DNA of 64,000 nt from Dongia sedimenti (GTDB taxonomy: Bacteria; Pseudomonadota; Alphaproteobacteria; Dongiales; Dongiaceae), in the NCBI GenBank assembly GCA_030715195.1, contig JAUYVI010000012.1, positions 1-64,000 of the forward strand, in the 5' to 3' direction. Each line of letters starts with the position of its first letter. The stretch's first letter is position 1. The translations under genes and the position numbers were made by a program. A model generated the notes under the pieces. The model was not told the origin of the DNA, did no database searches, and saw nothing but the letters and a program-made list of their open reading frames with translations. This document shows positions 17,739-26,578 of the stretch, piece by piece.

Positions 17739-17766
17739 ACGGGGCCGAGAGCGATCTCGGCCCCGT
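17739..17766 (+). terminator. Rho-independent terminator after the BA14K gene
   Basis: A perfect 12-bp stem, ACGGGGCCGAGA / TCTCGGCCCCGT, with a GCGA loop is followed by TTCGATT. It lies about 55 bp after the stop. Confidence 0.8.
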
Positions 17767-17779
17767 TTCGATTCGGCCC

Positions 17780-18165
17780 GTGCGGTCGCGTGAGCGCGGT
17801 GTGCATCATCAGTCCCTGGCCGCCCGGCCGCAGGAAGTAGAAGGCGACGGCCAGCATCAGCACATGAATGGCGCCGGCGGCGAGCAGGCAGGCTGCCGCG
17901 AGCAGCCACGCGACGCACCAAGTGTAGCGCTTGACCGTGGTGAGATCGATCAGCCGCCCGGCCCAGGTCAGGGTCAAGGCGCTGCACACCGTCCCCCCGC
18001 GTAGGCCGCGCCGAGCGTCCCGTCCGAGAGCCCGAAGGCGCGAAAATCGGCGCCGAACAGCGACACGTAATAGCTCTGCCCGAAGCTGGAGAGCGCCATG
18101 AGCATGGCGCCGAAGGTCAGCCCGCGACGATGGCGGAGGGCGAAGGTGAGGGTGGAGGTGAGCAT
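17780..18165 (-). pseudogene. Broken MFS transporter N-terminus
   Basis: The first 55 codons from 18165 read as the start of a major facilitator protein (GLTFGAMLMALSSFGQSYYVSLF). The frame is lost in a run of G on the minus strand (positions 17992-17997). Reading resumes in another frame with the next three membrane segments (GRLIDLTTVKRYT motif A-like loop, then AWLLAAACLLAAGAIHVL). It then degenerates by about 17780, before the usual second half. It is thus both frameshifted and truncated. It lies directly left of the low-G+C insertion carrying the 1,328-residue protein. Confidence 0.75.
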
Positions 18166-18342
18166 GGGGGGTAGTGGTGGGCGCTTGTGTGGCTTTGCCA
18201 GCCGAGTGGGTGCGCTAGCCGGGCATATACGCGCATCACTCAGATTGGCGAGTCGCCCAAGGCTCTATCGAGTCGCCTTCACAAATTCAACAGTCCTTAC
18301 GGTCGTCTTTGAGCAACCGAGCCCCGACAATTAGGGAAAAGT

Positions 18343-18348
18343 TATAAT
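18343..18348 (+). promoter_or_regulatory. Consensus -10 box for the large TPR/PIN gene
   Basis: TATAAT lies 32 bp before the start codon in an AT-rich stretch (18168-18379) that contrasts with the flanks. No good -35 hexamer is seen at normal spacing. The surrounding TTATA-ATAC-TATAA is partly palindromic and could also bind a repressor. Confidence 0.4.
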
Positions 18349-18379
18349 ACTATAAGTTTCGAGTCTCATCCGTTAACCG

Positions 18380-21300
18380 ATGTCCCTGCAATGGGGCGGA
18401 GATACTGAAGTGACCAACGTGCTTAGCCGTTCCTTCCCAGCGCCAATCAACTGGCAGGATTTCGAGAAGCTATGCTTCGATCTCTATTCGAAGCTGTGGC
18501 AGACGAACGATGCCGAAATGCACGGACGAATTGGCCAACCGCAAAGCGGCGTCGACGTTTATGGGCACGATCGAAAGGAAGCAAAGTTCGTTGGTGTTCA
18601 GTGTAAGGGGAAAGACTCCGACTACGGAGGAGCTCTCACTAGAGCTGAGTTGTTAAGCGAGGTTAACAAAGCGAAGTCATTCAAACCGAAGCTTGATGTC
18701 TTCATCCTTGCTACGTCGGCGCATAACGACAACGACATCCAAGAAGTCGCCAGATTGCTAACTGAAGAGCACGCAACCCTCGGGTTGTTTGAAGTTCGGG
18801 TGCAGGGTTGGAACACGTTGAAGCAGCATATCACTAGCTTCAATGACCTTGTCATGAAGCACTTCGGCGACTTGGCTCCAATAGATGTGGCAACCGAGAT
18901 TAGTAACGCGACTGTGGTCAACAAACATGGCCACGATCTCACTCACGGGAAGCTAGATCAGATCAGTCGTTTGCTGACCGACCTGACGGAAAAGGGACAG
19001 CCAACCGACGCACTTCAGGAAAAAATTGGACAACTAGCAAAGTTAAATGAGATCGGACATGCCAAGGCGGCGCTTGCGGGGCTTGAAAAGCTATGGGAAA
19101 CGGAGGCTGCAATCGCGTCTCCGCGCAATCGGTACAGAATGCGCGCGAATATCGGTGTTTCGAAGTTGTTGCTCGATGACACCGTTGGAGCAGTAGCAGA
19201 TTTCCGTGCCGCCCATAGCAATGATCCGGATAATCCGGGAGCAAAAGCGTTTCTCGCGAGTGCGGAGATCATCGATGGCAAGCGTGAGGTAGCTGCGAAG
19301 CTGTCAGCTGATGCCATGGAACACGATCCGGCATCTATCAGAGCTGCTTGCGTTTGGATTGACGCCGCTGACGACAGCATGCCTATCGTTGCAGTGGAAA
19401 GTAAGGTGCCAGAGGGGCTTCGCGATCGAATCGACGTCTTGCTTACTTTAGCAGTTCGGTGCCAGCGCCTCGGGTTTAGAGAGCCCGCGATAGAGTATGC
19501 CAGGAAAGCGCATGAGGCTGACCCGACGAATTGGAGAGTCTTGGAAATCTTGGCTAGACTCCTTCTTCAGCCATTGGAGAACTTGGATGCTGTTTTTGTA
19601 ACGCATGGCGTACCCGAAGAATTGCGATCAGATGTAGAGCAAGCCGTCGATCTTTTGCGTGTCGCTTGGGAACACATCTCTCGACGTGACGATGTAATCC
19701 AAGGTGAGCGCGTCGCAGCTGATCTAATCGTCGTGCAAGAGATTCTTGGTAGGAGCAAAGATGCGGACGCAGTACTCGCTGAGGCGAGGGTGATTCTGCC
19801 GAACTCGGTGGCGATCAAACAGCAGTACGTGCGATCGATGATGCGCGCTGGAAATTGGGCGATCGCCAGAGACACGCTGTCTTCGATTTCGGAAGACAAG
19901 ATGTCGCCACAAGACCACCTCAGTAAAGTTCAGTGCCTGCTGAACATCGGACAGGACGATGACGCACTCAACATCGCAAAGCGACTTGAAATTGAATTGT
20001 CGCATGAACGGCATCGTGAAGTGGCTGCGGCATTGGGCGTTGACGCTGCAGTTAAGCTAGGTCGGCTAGACGAGGTGCTTGCGGAAGCACTCAAGCGGTG
20101 GCCGCAATCCATCCTCATTCGGGGCAGTGCTTTGACTGCAATACCTGAAGACGACGCGAGACGCGCCGAGATTGTGAGTGAGATACGGAACCTTACATCC
20201 GAGGCTAGTGATCCTTCCGATCGCTATCACGCCGCGGAGGCCTTTTACGTCGTTGGAAACTTCGACGAGGCGGCGGCACTATTCGCTGGGCTACACGGAT
20301 CGGACACCGACTGCCCTCCGTTGAGGAGGCACCTACAGTCCTTGCACTTTTCTGGTCGTAGGCGCGACGCGCGGCAACTCCTCGAAAGCCTACCCGAAGA
20401 TGTCCGGCAACTACCGTTCTATCTGAGCATTGGTGCGGCGATTTACGATCGCTCGGGCAGACTTTCTGACGCGCGCAATCTGCTGGTGCGATTGCTTGCA
20501 ATTAGAGAAGATCTCCATCGACGTTTGCAGTGGGTGACGCTTTGCCACCGTATCGGTGATAGAGCTTCATCTGATGCGTGGCTGCTGTCCGTGCCTGAAA
20601 CTCAACAAGGCGAGCCTGCAGACCTGATGCGCCTTGCGATGCTGATCGATCGAGACTTGCGCGATCGGAAATGTCTTCCAATCGCCTATCGTGCACTGAG
20701 AGGCGGTTATAATGACCCGCAGCTGCACCTCGCATATGCGGTAGGTCTGTTCCTTATGGGTACAATTGGGCGTCGAGATTTTGAGACTCCGACTGAGGTT
20801 GTTGCAGGTGTCGCAGTCACACTGATTGACGTAGATAGCGGCAATAGGCTGAGCCGCATCATAGAAACCGAACCGGATCCAAAGATCGAGCGCGAGGAAA
20901 TTGCGCCGAGGTCGACCCTAGCAAAGCTCTTGTTAGGTAAGCGCGTTGGCGATGAAGTTGAGCTACGTCAAATCGACTATGCGCAGTCTCGCCATAGAGT
21001 TGAAACAATCCAGGATAAGTACCTCTACGCCCACTATCGAACGCTCAAGCAATTCGAGCAGCTATTTCCGGATAATAGAGCATTTGGCTCATTCAAGATC
21101 GGTCCAGAGGGAGACAAGGATCGCTTTAAGTCGGTCTTTGATAGCGTGAGGAGAAGGGGTGAGGCGGTCCTGGAGTTGGAGCAGAGCTACCGGTCAAACG
21201 CTCTGCCGTTGCCCTTGCTGGCGAAAATGGGTGGCGGCTCAGAATTTGACGTATGGGAAGCTTTCACGAGGCGGCCCGGTCTAGGCTTTAAGGTCGCGCT

Positions 21301-22366
21301 CGGAACACCAGAGGAGTTTGAGGCCGGTCGTCTGTCGGTCTCAGAAGTCCGGTCTGCGATTGTCGACCCTCTCACTTTGTACGGGCTGTGTCGTACAGGC
21401 GTCGCGGTGACCGTACGAAGATGCTTTGACGATCTGGCGGTGGTGCAAACAACGATCGATCGACTGCGTGAACATCTCAATGATCAAAAGGAGAAGCGTG
21501 GAACCCGACAAAGCATCATGGCGTGGGATGGAGCACAATATCATGCTATTGAGCTTTCGAATGAGGCGATCGAACAAGCAGTAGAATTTGCTCAAGTGGC
21601 GTTGGATTTTGCGCTGACGCTGACTGTCTTGCCCTCTGAGGCTGACAACGAGATAGATGGTGAGCTACGCGAAATTCTTAATAGTTTGGATGGGGCGTAT
21701 CATGACACTATCATCGCTGCCAGAGGTCAGAAGCGACTCCTGTTATGCGATGACTTGATTCTCCGAGCAATTTCGGTAGAGCGGGCGGATGTTAAAGCCG
21801 CTTGGTCGCAGGCGGCTCTGTTATTCGGTGGCCAATCCCATCAGGTTTCCGACGCCGACTACATAGAGGCGTCTAGCCAGCTCGCTGAGTATCAGTATGA
21901 TTTTACTATGCTGGGGCCGCACCACCTTATCCACGATCTGCTCGGTGCTGAGTGGCAGATCACAGAGAGATTCTCAAAGCTAAGCAGTGTTGCTGCCTCG
22001 CCTAAATGCGATGTTCAGAGTGTGATCCGATTCTTCTGCGATTTGGCTTTCTTTGCTTGGCGCATCAAGCCAAGCGGAGATGCTTACATTTCAGCGATGG
22101 CTGCATTCATAAGGGCGCTGCGTTCATCTCGTGGTCCGGCCGGGGCAATCGAGATACTGTCGTCGTCGGAAACTCTGTTGCAAGAAAGACTGCGTGGCCG
22201 CGGGCATGGGCACGCACTACGTTACAGGCTTTCCTACTCAACCATGCTTACTCCGGCGGAACAGGTCCTTAGCGAGGTTGATGCGACCGCTGATCGTGTC
22301 GGGGCGCAAATAATGCATGCATTGAATTTGGCTAATCACCAAGCGAGCCATCCACAGATTCAATAA
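18380..22366 (+). CDS. Multidomain PD-(D/E)XK-TPR-GreAB_C-PIN protein (predicted immune effector)
   Basis: This 1,328-residue protein stands alone in low-G+C DNA. Residues 1-170 look like an Mrr/DUF4297-type PD-(D/E)XK nuclease: E29, QSGVDV with D59, and VQCKGK with Q74 and K76. Residues about 215-770 are helical TPR-like repeats. Residues about 805-880 match a GreA/GreB C-terminal domain (VTLIDVDSGN, then STLAKLLLGKRVGDEVEL). Residues about 985-1140 look like a PIN nuclease with Asp995 in IVDPLTLYG and LLLCDDLILRA near 1120. A TPR-GreAB-C-PIN class has been predicted among prokaryotic conflict systems (recalled, not checked). No Walker A motif is seen. It probably senses an invader and cuts nucleic acid. 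Confidence 0.7.
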   Translation: MSLQWGGDTEVTNVLSRSFPAPINWQDFEKLCFDLYSKLWQTNDAEMHGRIGQPQSGVDVYGHDRKEAKFVGVQCKGKDSDYGGALTRAELLSEVNKAKSFKPKLDVFILATSAHNDNDIQEVARLLTEEHATLGLFEVRVQGWNTLKQHITSFNDLVMKHFGDLAPIDVATEISNATVVNKHGHDLTHGKLDQISRLLTDLTEKGQPTDALQEKIGQLAKLNEIGHAKAALAGLEKLWETEAAIASPRNRYRMRANIGVSKLLLDDTVGAVADFRAAHSNDPDNPGAKAFLASAEIIDGKREVAAKLSADAMEHDPASIRAACVWIDAADDSMPIVAVESKVPEGLRDRIDVLLTLAVRCQRLGFREPAIEYARKAHEADPTNWRVLEILARLLLQPLENLDAVFVTHGVPEELRSDVEQAVDLLRVAWEHISRRDDVIQGERVAADLIVVQEILGRSKDADAVLAEARVILPNSVAIKQQYVRSMMRAGNWAIARDTLSSISEDKMSPQDHLSKVQCLLNIGQDDDALNIAKRLEIELSHERHREVAAALGVDAAVKLGRLDEVLAEALKRWPQSILIRGSALTAIPEDDARRAEIVSEIRNLTSEASDPSDRYHAAEAFYVVGNFDEAAALFAGLHGSDTDCPPLRRHLQSLHFSGRRRDARQLLESLPEDVRQLPFYLSIGAAIYDRSGRLSDARNLLVRLLAIREDLHRRLQWVTLCHRIGDRASSDAWLLSVPETQQGEPADLMRLAMLIDRDLRDRKCLPIAYRALRGGYNDPQLHLAYAVGLFLMGTIGRRDFETPTEVVAGVAVTLIDVDSGNRLSRIIETEPDPKIEREEIAPRSTLAKLLLGKRVGDEVELRQIDYAQSRHRVETIQDKYLYAHYRTLKQFEQLFPDNRAFGSFKIGPEGDKDRFKSVFDSVRRRGEAVLELEQSYRSNALPLPLLAKMGGGSEFDVWEAFTRRPGLGFKVALGTPEEFEAGRLSVSEVRSAIVDPLTLYGLCRTGVAVTVRRCFDDLAVVQTTIDRLREHLNDQKEKRGTRQSIMAWDGAQYHAIELSNEAIEQAVEFAQVALDFALTLTVLPSEADNEIDGELREILNSLDGAYHDTIIAARGQKRLLLCDDLILRAISVERADVKAAWSQAALLFGGQSHQVSDADYIEASSQLAEYQYDFTMLGPHHLIHDLLGAEWQITERFSKLSSVAASPKCDVQSVIRFFCDLAFFAWRIKPSGDAYISAMAAFIRALRSSRGPAGAIEILSSSETLLQERLRGRGHGHALRYRLSYSTMLTPAEQVLSEVDATADRVGAQIMHALNLANHQASHPQIQ

Positions 22367-22406
22367 CGCGTCCGGCCGATCCGGTTTGCGATGAACGGCG
22401 CCGCCC

Positions 22407-23426
22407 TCACCGCCAGCCCAGCGCTGGCGCCACATGCGTCAGGATGGATTCCAGCACATGCGCGTTGTAATCGACGCCGAGCTGGTTGGGCACGGTGAGC
22501 AGCAGCGTGTCCGCCTCGGCGATCGCCTGGTCGGTTTTCAGCTGCTCGATCAGCCGGTCGGGTTCGTCGGCATAGGAGCGGCCGAAGATCGCGCGCATGT
22601 TGTCGATGGTGCCGACCTGCTCGCTGCCGTCGCCACGTCCGAAATAGGCGCGGTCGCGGTCGTCCATGATGGCGAAGATCGAGCGCGAGACCGAGACGCG
22701 CGGGCTCCGCGGGTGCCCGGCCGCGGCCCAGGCTTCGCGATAGGCCCGGATCTGCTTGGCCTGCTGCACGTGGAACGGCTCGCCGGTCTCGTCCGCCTTC
22801 AAGGTCGAGCTCTGCAGGTTCATGCCCATCTCCGCCGTCCACACCGCCGTCGCGTTGGAGGCGGAGCCCCACCAGATGCGATCGCGTAAGGTCGGGGCAT
22901 GGGGCTCCAGCCGCAACAGGCCGGGCGGGTTGGGAAACATCGGGCGCGGGTTGGGCGCGGCGAAGCCCTCGCCCTTCAGCAGCGCGAGGAATTTCTCGGC
23001 GTGGCGGCGGCCCATGTCGGCCTCGCTCTGTCCGGGCTCCGGCGCGTAGCCGAAATGCCGCCAGCCTTCGATCACCTGTTCCGGCGAGCCGCGGCTGATC
23101 CCGAGCTGCAGCCGGCCGCCGCTGATCAGATCGGCGGCGCCCGCATCCTCCACCATGTAGAACGGGTTCTCGTAGCGCATGTCGATGACGCCGGTGCCGA
23201 TCTCGATGCGTTTGGTTCTCGCCCCCACCGCGGCCAGCAGCGGAAACGGCGAGGCGAGCTGCCGCGCGAAGTGATGGACGCGGAAATAGGCGCCGTCCGC
23301 GCCGAGCTCTTCCGCAGCCACGGCGAGGTCGATCGATTGCAGCAGGACATCGCTGGCGGAGCGCGTCGCCGAATGTGGCGTGTCCGACCAATGCCCGAAG
23401 GAGAGAAAGCCGATCTTCTTTGTCAT
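22407..23426 (-). CDS. LLM-class flavin-dependent oxidoreductase
   Basis: This 339-residue protein has the luciferase-like monooxygenase fold: start KKIGFLSFGHW, AAVGARTKRIEIGTGV near 65-80, and LQLGISRGS near 105-113. Such enzymes use reduced flavin (FMN or F420) to oxidise small molecules. The start at 23426 places the first strand at the N-terminus; an upstream frame would run through the nemA terminator. It lies downstream of the old yellow enzyme gene on the same strand but is separated by a terminator. The right edge of the low-G+C insertion lies only about 40 bp past its stop. Confidence 0.88.
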   Translation of the reverse strand: MTKKIGFLSFGHWSDTPHSATRSASDVLLQSIDLAVAAEELGADGAYFRVHHFARQLASPFPLLAAVGARTKRIEIGTGVIDMRYENPFYMVEDAGAADLISGGRLQLGISRGSPEQVIEGWRHFGYAPEPGQSEADMGRRHAEKFLALLKGEGFAAPNPRPMFPNPPGLLRLEPHAPTLRDRIWWGSASNATAVWTAEMGMNLQSSTLKADETGEPFHVQQAKQIRAYREAWAAAGHPRSPRVSVSRSIFAIMDDRDRAYFGRGDGSEQVGTIDNMRAIFGRSYADEPDRLIEQLKTDQAIAEADTLLLTVPNQLGVDYNAHVLESILTHVAPALGWR

Positions 23427-23456
23427 TGGAATATGTCCGGCAAGAGAAAAGCAAAC

Positions 23457-23480
23457 GGGGCCGGGATCGCTCCCGGCCCC
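23457..23480 (-). terminator. Terminator after the old yellow enzyme gene
   Basis: GGGGCCGGGA and TCCCGGCCCC form a 10-bp perfect stem with a TCGC loop. Read on the minus strand it is followed by GTTTGCTTTTCTCTT. It separates the enzyme gene (ending 23508) from the LLM gene. Confidence 0.8.
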
Positions 23481-23507
23481 GCACATCGCGTCTGGTTTGT
23501 AAGGGCG

Positions 23508-24608
23508 TTAGGCGACCGCCGCTTCCAGCGTCGGATAGTCCGTGTAGCCCTTGGCATCGCCGCCGTAGAAGGTCGCGCGGTCGGCCGGATTGAGCGGCGC
23601 GTTCTGCTGCAGCCGCGCCGGCAGGTCGGGGTTGGAGATGAACAGGCTGGCGAAGGCGATCAGGTCGGCGTTGCCGGTCTTGAGCGCCGCTTCGGCCTGC
23701 GCCTTGTCGGTGAAGCCGCCGGCGCTGATGATCGCGTTCTTGAACAGCGGGCGGAAGAAGTCGGCGTCGATCGGGCCGCCGGGCACGTCGTCGCTCGGCA
23801 TCGCGCGCACGAAATGCAGATAGGCGAGGTTGAGGCGCTGCAGCTCCTTCGCCACATGGCCGAAGATCGCCCGCGGGTTGCTGTCATGCATGCTGTTGAA
23901 GGCGCCGTTCGGCGAGAGCCGGACGCCGACCCGATCGGCGCCCCAGACGCCGATCACCGCCTCGGCGACCTCGACCAGGAAACGCCCGCGGTTCTCGACC
24001 GAGCCGCCATAGCGGTCGGTGCGCTGGTTGCTGCCGTCGCGCAGGAACTGGTCGACCAGGTAGCCGTTGGCGCCGTGGATCTCGACGCCGTCGAAGCCGG
24101 CTTCCTTCGCGTTATCCGCGGCCTGGCGATAATCCTCGACGATGCCGGCGATCTCATGGGTCTCGAGCGCGCGCGGCGCCTCGTAATTCACCATCGAATA
24201 GTCGAGCGCCATGCTCTGGCCCTCGGGCGCGATCGCGGACGGCGCGACCGGCAGTTCATTGTTCGGCTGCAGGGTCCGGTTCGAGATCCGGCCCACATGC
24301 CAGAGCTGCAGGAAGATCCGGCCCCCTGGTTTTCCATTGGCAGCCTTGTGCACCGCGTCGGTGACCTTCTTCCAGCCCGCGACCTGCTCCTTGGTGTGGA
24401 TGCCCGGGGTGTGGACATAACCCATGCCCTGGGGCGAGATCTGGGTGGCTTCCGTGACGATCAGCCCGGCCGAGGCGCGCTGGACGTAGTATTTCGCCAT
24501 CAGGTCGGTGGGGACGAAGCCCGCGCCGGCCCGGCTGCGGGTCATGGGCGCCATCACAATCCGGTTCGGAAGGGTGGCGGCGCCGACTTTCACGGGATCG
24601 AAAAGCAT
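23508..24608 (-). CDS. nemA: Old yellow enzyme family ene-reductase (NemA-like)
   Basis: This 366-residue FMN protein has the OYE signatures: APMTRSRA near 20-27, ATQISPQG near 53-60, EIHGANGYLVDQFLRD near 175-190 with the substrate-binding His/Asn pair, and RYGGSVENRGRF near 202-213. It reduces activated C=C bonds, nitro groups or electrophiles such as N-ethylmaleimide with NAD(P)H. It is divergent from a TetR-family gene, and a 20-bp inverted repeat lies in the shared promoter, so induction by electrophiles through that repressor is likely, as in E. coli NemR/NemA. Confidence 0.9.
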   Translation of the reverse strand: MLFDPVKVGAATLPNRIVMAPMTRSRAGAGFVPTDLMAKYYVQRASAGLIVTEATQISPQGMGYVHTPGIHTKEQVAGWKKVTDAVHKAANGKPGGRIFLQLWHVGRISNRTLQPNNELPVAPSAIAPEGQSMALDYSMVNYEAPRALETHEIAGIVEDYRQAADNAKEAGFDGVEIHGANGYLVDQFLRDGSNQRTDRYGGSVENRGRFLVEVAEAVIGVWGADRVGVRLSPNGAFNSMHDSNPRAIFGHVAKELQRLNLAYLHFVRAMPSDDVPGGPIDADFFRPLFKNAIISAGGFTDKAQAEAALKTGNADLIAFASLFISNPDLPARLQQNAPLNPADRATFYGGDAKGYTDYPTLEAAVA

Positions 24609-24667
24609 GCGAGTATTCCTTTGATTTCAGGTGGTTGGACTTCAGCGGTAGAAAGCTGGATTTTCAT

Positions 24668-24687
24668 AAGTAAGTGATTACATACTT
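24668..24687. promoter_or_regulatory. Probable TetR operator between nemA-like and tetR-like genes
   Basis: AAGTAAGTGA-TTACATACTT is an inverted repeat with 8 of 10 positions matching. It lies 60 bp before the nemA-like start and 72 bp before the regulator start, in the only AT-rich part of the divergent region. Confidence 0.6.
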
Positions 24688-24758
24688 TGTGAGCCGGTAA
24701 TTTCAAGTCCTGATCGCCGGCCGCCCGTGATAATTCGAGGCCCAGATAGTTCGAGACC

Positions 24759-25484
24759 ATGAGACCCGCAGTGACAGCCGAAGCCGAAACCCTGGACGAA
24801 GCGACCGCCGCCGGCTGTCCGAAGGACGCCGCGGGGGATCCCTGCGCGGTCGCGCGCCGCCGGGACAAGGAGGCGACCAAGCAGGCGCTGCTCGCCGCCG
24901 CGGTCGAGGTCTTCGCCCAGCGCGGCTTCGACGGCGCCACGACCAAGGAGGTCGCGACCCGCGCCGGCGTCAATGAGGGGCTGATCCAGCGCTATTTCGG
25001 GGGCAAGGCGGGCTTGCTGCAGGCGATCGTCGGCAATATGTGCGGCGAGCGCCTGACCGCCTGCCGCATGGCGCCGCCCAGCGACAACCTGAAGACCGAG
25101 ATCGCCACCGTGCTGCGCCACGAGATCATGCAGGCGGATGCCAACCGCGATTTCCTGCGCGTGTTCATCGCGCGCGCCTTGGTCGATCCGGATCTCGCCG
25201 CCACCTTGAAGGCGCATTACAAGGACAACCGCATGCCGCAGCTGGTCAAGCGGCTGAAGCATTTCCAGGCCGAGGGCACGCTCGACCCCGCGGTCGATCT
25301 CGAGACTCTGGCCGCCACCATCACCACCTTCGCCTTCGGCCTCGGCTTCATGCAGCAGGTGGTGCTGTCCGAGGATCCGAAATATCTCGAAGGCATCATC
25401 GACAGCATCGCCGAGACGGTCGTCAAAGCCACCGCCCGTAACGATGCACGCTCTTGCATTGCGGGCGGGCAAGCATCACCCTGA
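24759..25484 (+). CDS. TetR-family transcriptional regulator
   Basis: This 241-residue protein has an N-terminal extension of about 35 residues. A TetR helix-turn-helix follows (ATKQALLAAAVEVFAQRGFDGATTKEVATRAGVNEGLIQRYF, about 39-81), then an all-helical ligand domain of the TetR C-terminal type. It is divergent from the old yellow enzyme gene and probably represses it and itself through the 24668-24687 repeat. The ligand is probably an electrophile or quinone, by analogy with NemR, although NemR's sensing Cys cannot be confirmed here. Confidence 0.88.
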   Translation: MRPAVTAEAETLDEATAAGCPKDAAGDPCAVARRRDKEATKQALLAAAVEVFAQRGFDGATTKEVATRAGVNEGLIQRYFGGKAGLLQAIVGNMCGERLTACRMAPPSDNLKTEIATVLRHEIMQADANRDFLRVFIARALVDPDLAATLKAHYKDNRMPQLVKRLKHFQAEGTLDPAVDLETLAATITTFAFGLGFMQQVVLSEDPKYLEGIIDSIAETVVKATARNDARSCIAGGQASP

Positions 25485-25500
25485 TCGAAGGGGATCGCAG

Positions 25501-26574
25501 ATGACGACTGGGGACATGATCCGCACCGGATGGCGCAGAGGCGTGTTCGCGCCGCTGCTGCTCGGCCTGCTCGCCGCTGTCGCGGCACCGGCCGGTGCCG
25601 ATACGGCCTGGCCGGTGCAGAACCGGCTCCAGGGCAAGGTCAAGGACGGCAAGGTCGACAAGGCGGAAGACGTGAGCGGGATTGCCTGCGCGCCCGGCGC
25701 CGTGCCGCGCCTCTGCCTCGCGGTCGACGACGAGACCCAGGGCGCCCAGGTCGTGATCCTGACCGACGGCGGGTTGATCGCGGGCGATTTCATCCGCTTG
25801 ATCGACGACGGCCGCGCGGGCAAGCCGCTGGAGCTCGACGCCGAGGGCGTCGCCTATGCGGACGACTTCTTCTATGTCGTCGGCTCGCAGGGTCGCGCGC
25901 GGCATGAAACCGACGCCGACAAGGAGGCCACCAACCAGGCCAAGGCGGCGGCGACGCGCAAGGTGTTCCGCATCGCGCTCAGCGCCGACCTGGCGACCGG
26001 GGCGCTCACCGGCGCGCCGACCATCGCGGAATCCGGCGCGCTGGCCACGCTGCTGCAGAGCGATCCGGCGCTCGCACCCTTCGTCGATCTGCCGCTTTCG
26101 AAGAACGGCCTGACCGTCGAAGGGATCGCGGTCCGGGGCGACGATCTCTATGCCGGCTTGCGCGGGCCGGTGCTGGCGGATGGCAGCGCGGTGATCGCCA
26201 AGGTGCCGCTGGCGGCTTTGTTCGAGGGCAAGGCCGGCGCGGTGACGCTCTATCGCCTGAACCTCGGCAAGGATTCGCTGGGCGATGCGCGCGGGATCCG
26301 TGACCTCACGGTCGATCAGGGCGGCTTCCTGCTGATCGCAGGCCCGGAGAACGATCCGCCGAAGAAGCACAGGATCGAAGGCGGCGACTACGCCGTCTAT
26401 TCGTGGAACGAGGTCCAGGCGATCAAGCTGGCCGACCTCGCGGCCTACGGCAAGAAGGTGAAGCCGGAAGCGCTGCTGCCGATGGACGGAAACGGCGCGA
26501 TGCTGCGCGCGCTCCTGCTGTTCGACGGCGCCAAGGAGGGGATGCCGACGCCGGTCGAGATCCCGCTGCAGTGA
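25501..26574 (+). CDS. Exported DUF3616-family protein
   Basis: This 357-residue protein has a signal peptide (LLLGLLAAVAAPAGA) and a beta-propeller-like body. The family landmarks are LDAEGVAYADDFFYVVGSQGR near 115-135 and GLTVEGIAVRGDDLYAGLRGP near 200-220. The phrase repeats strand patterns seen in phytase- and SdiA-type propellers, and no enzyme activity is established. The start at 25501 has GAAGGGG at good spacing. It lies 16 bp after the TetR gene on the same strand and could be co-transcribed. Confidence 0.75.
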   Translation: MTTGDMIRTGWRRGVFAPLLLGLLAAVAAPAGADTAWPVQNRLQGKVKDGKVDKAEDVSGIACAPGAVPRLCLAVDDETQGAQVVILTDGGLIAGDFIRLIDDGRAGKPLELDAEGVAYADDFFYVVGSQGRARHETDADKEATNQAKAAATRKVFRIALSADLATGALTGAPTIAESGALATLLQSDPALAPFVDLPLSKNGLTVEGIAVRGDDLYAGLRGPVLADGSAVIAKVPLAALFEGKAGAVTLYRLNLGKDSLGDARGIRDLTVDQGGFLLIAGPENDPPKKHRIEGGDYAVYSWNEVQAIKLADLAAYGKKVKPEALLPMDGNGAMLRALLLFDGAKEGMPTPVEIPLQ

Positions 26575-26578
26575 TCCT

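Noticed and set aside
18380..22366. Reading the large protein as an Avs/STAND NTPase
   Set aside because: No Walker A motif is present; the only GKR-type segment belongs to the GreAB_C-like domain.
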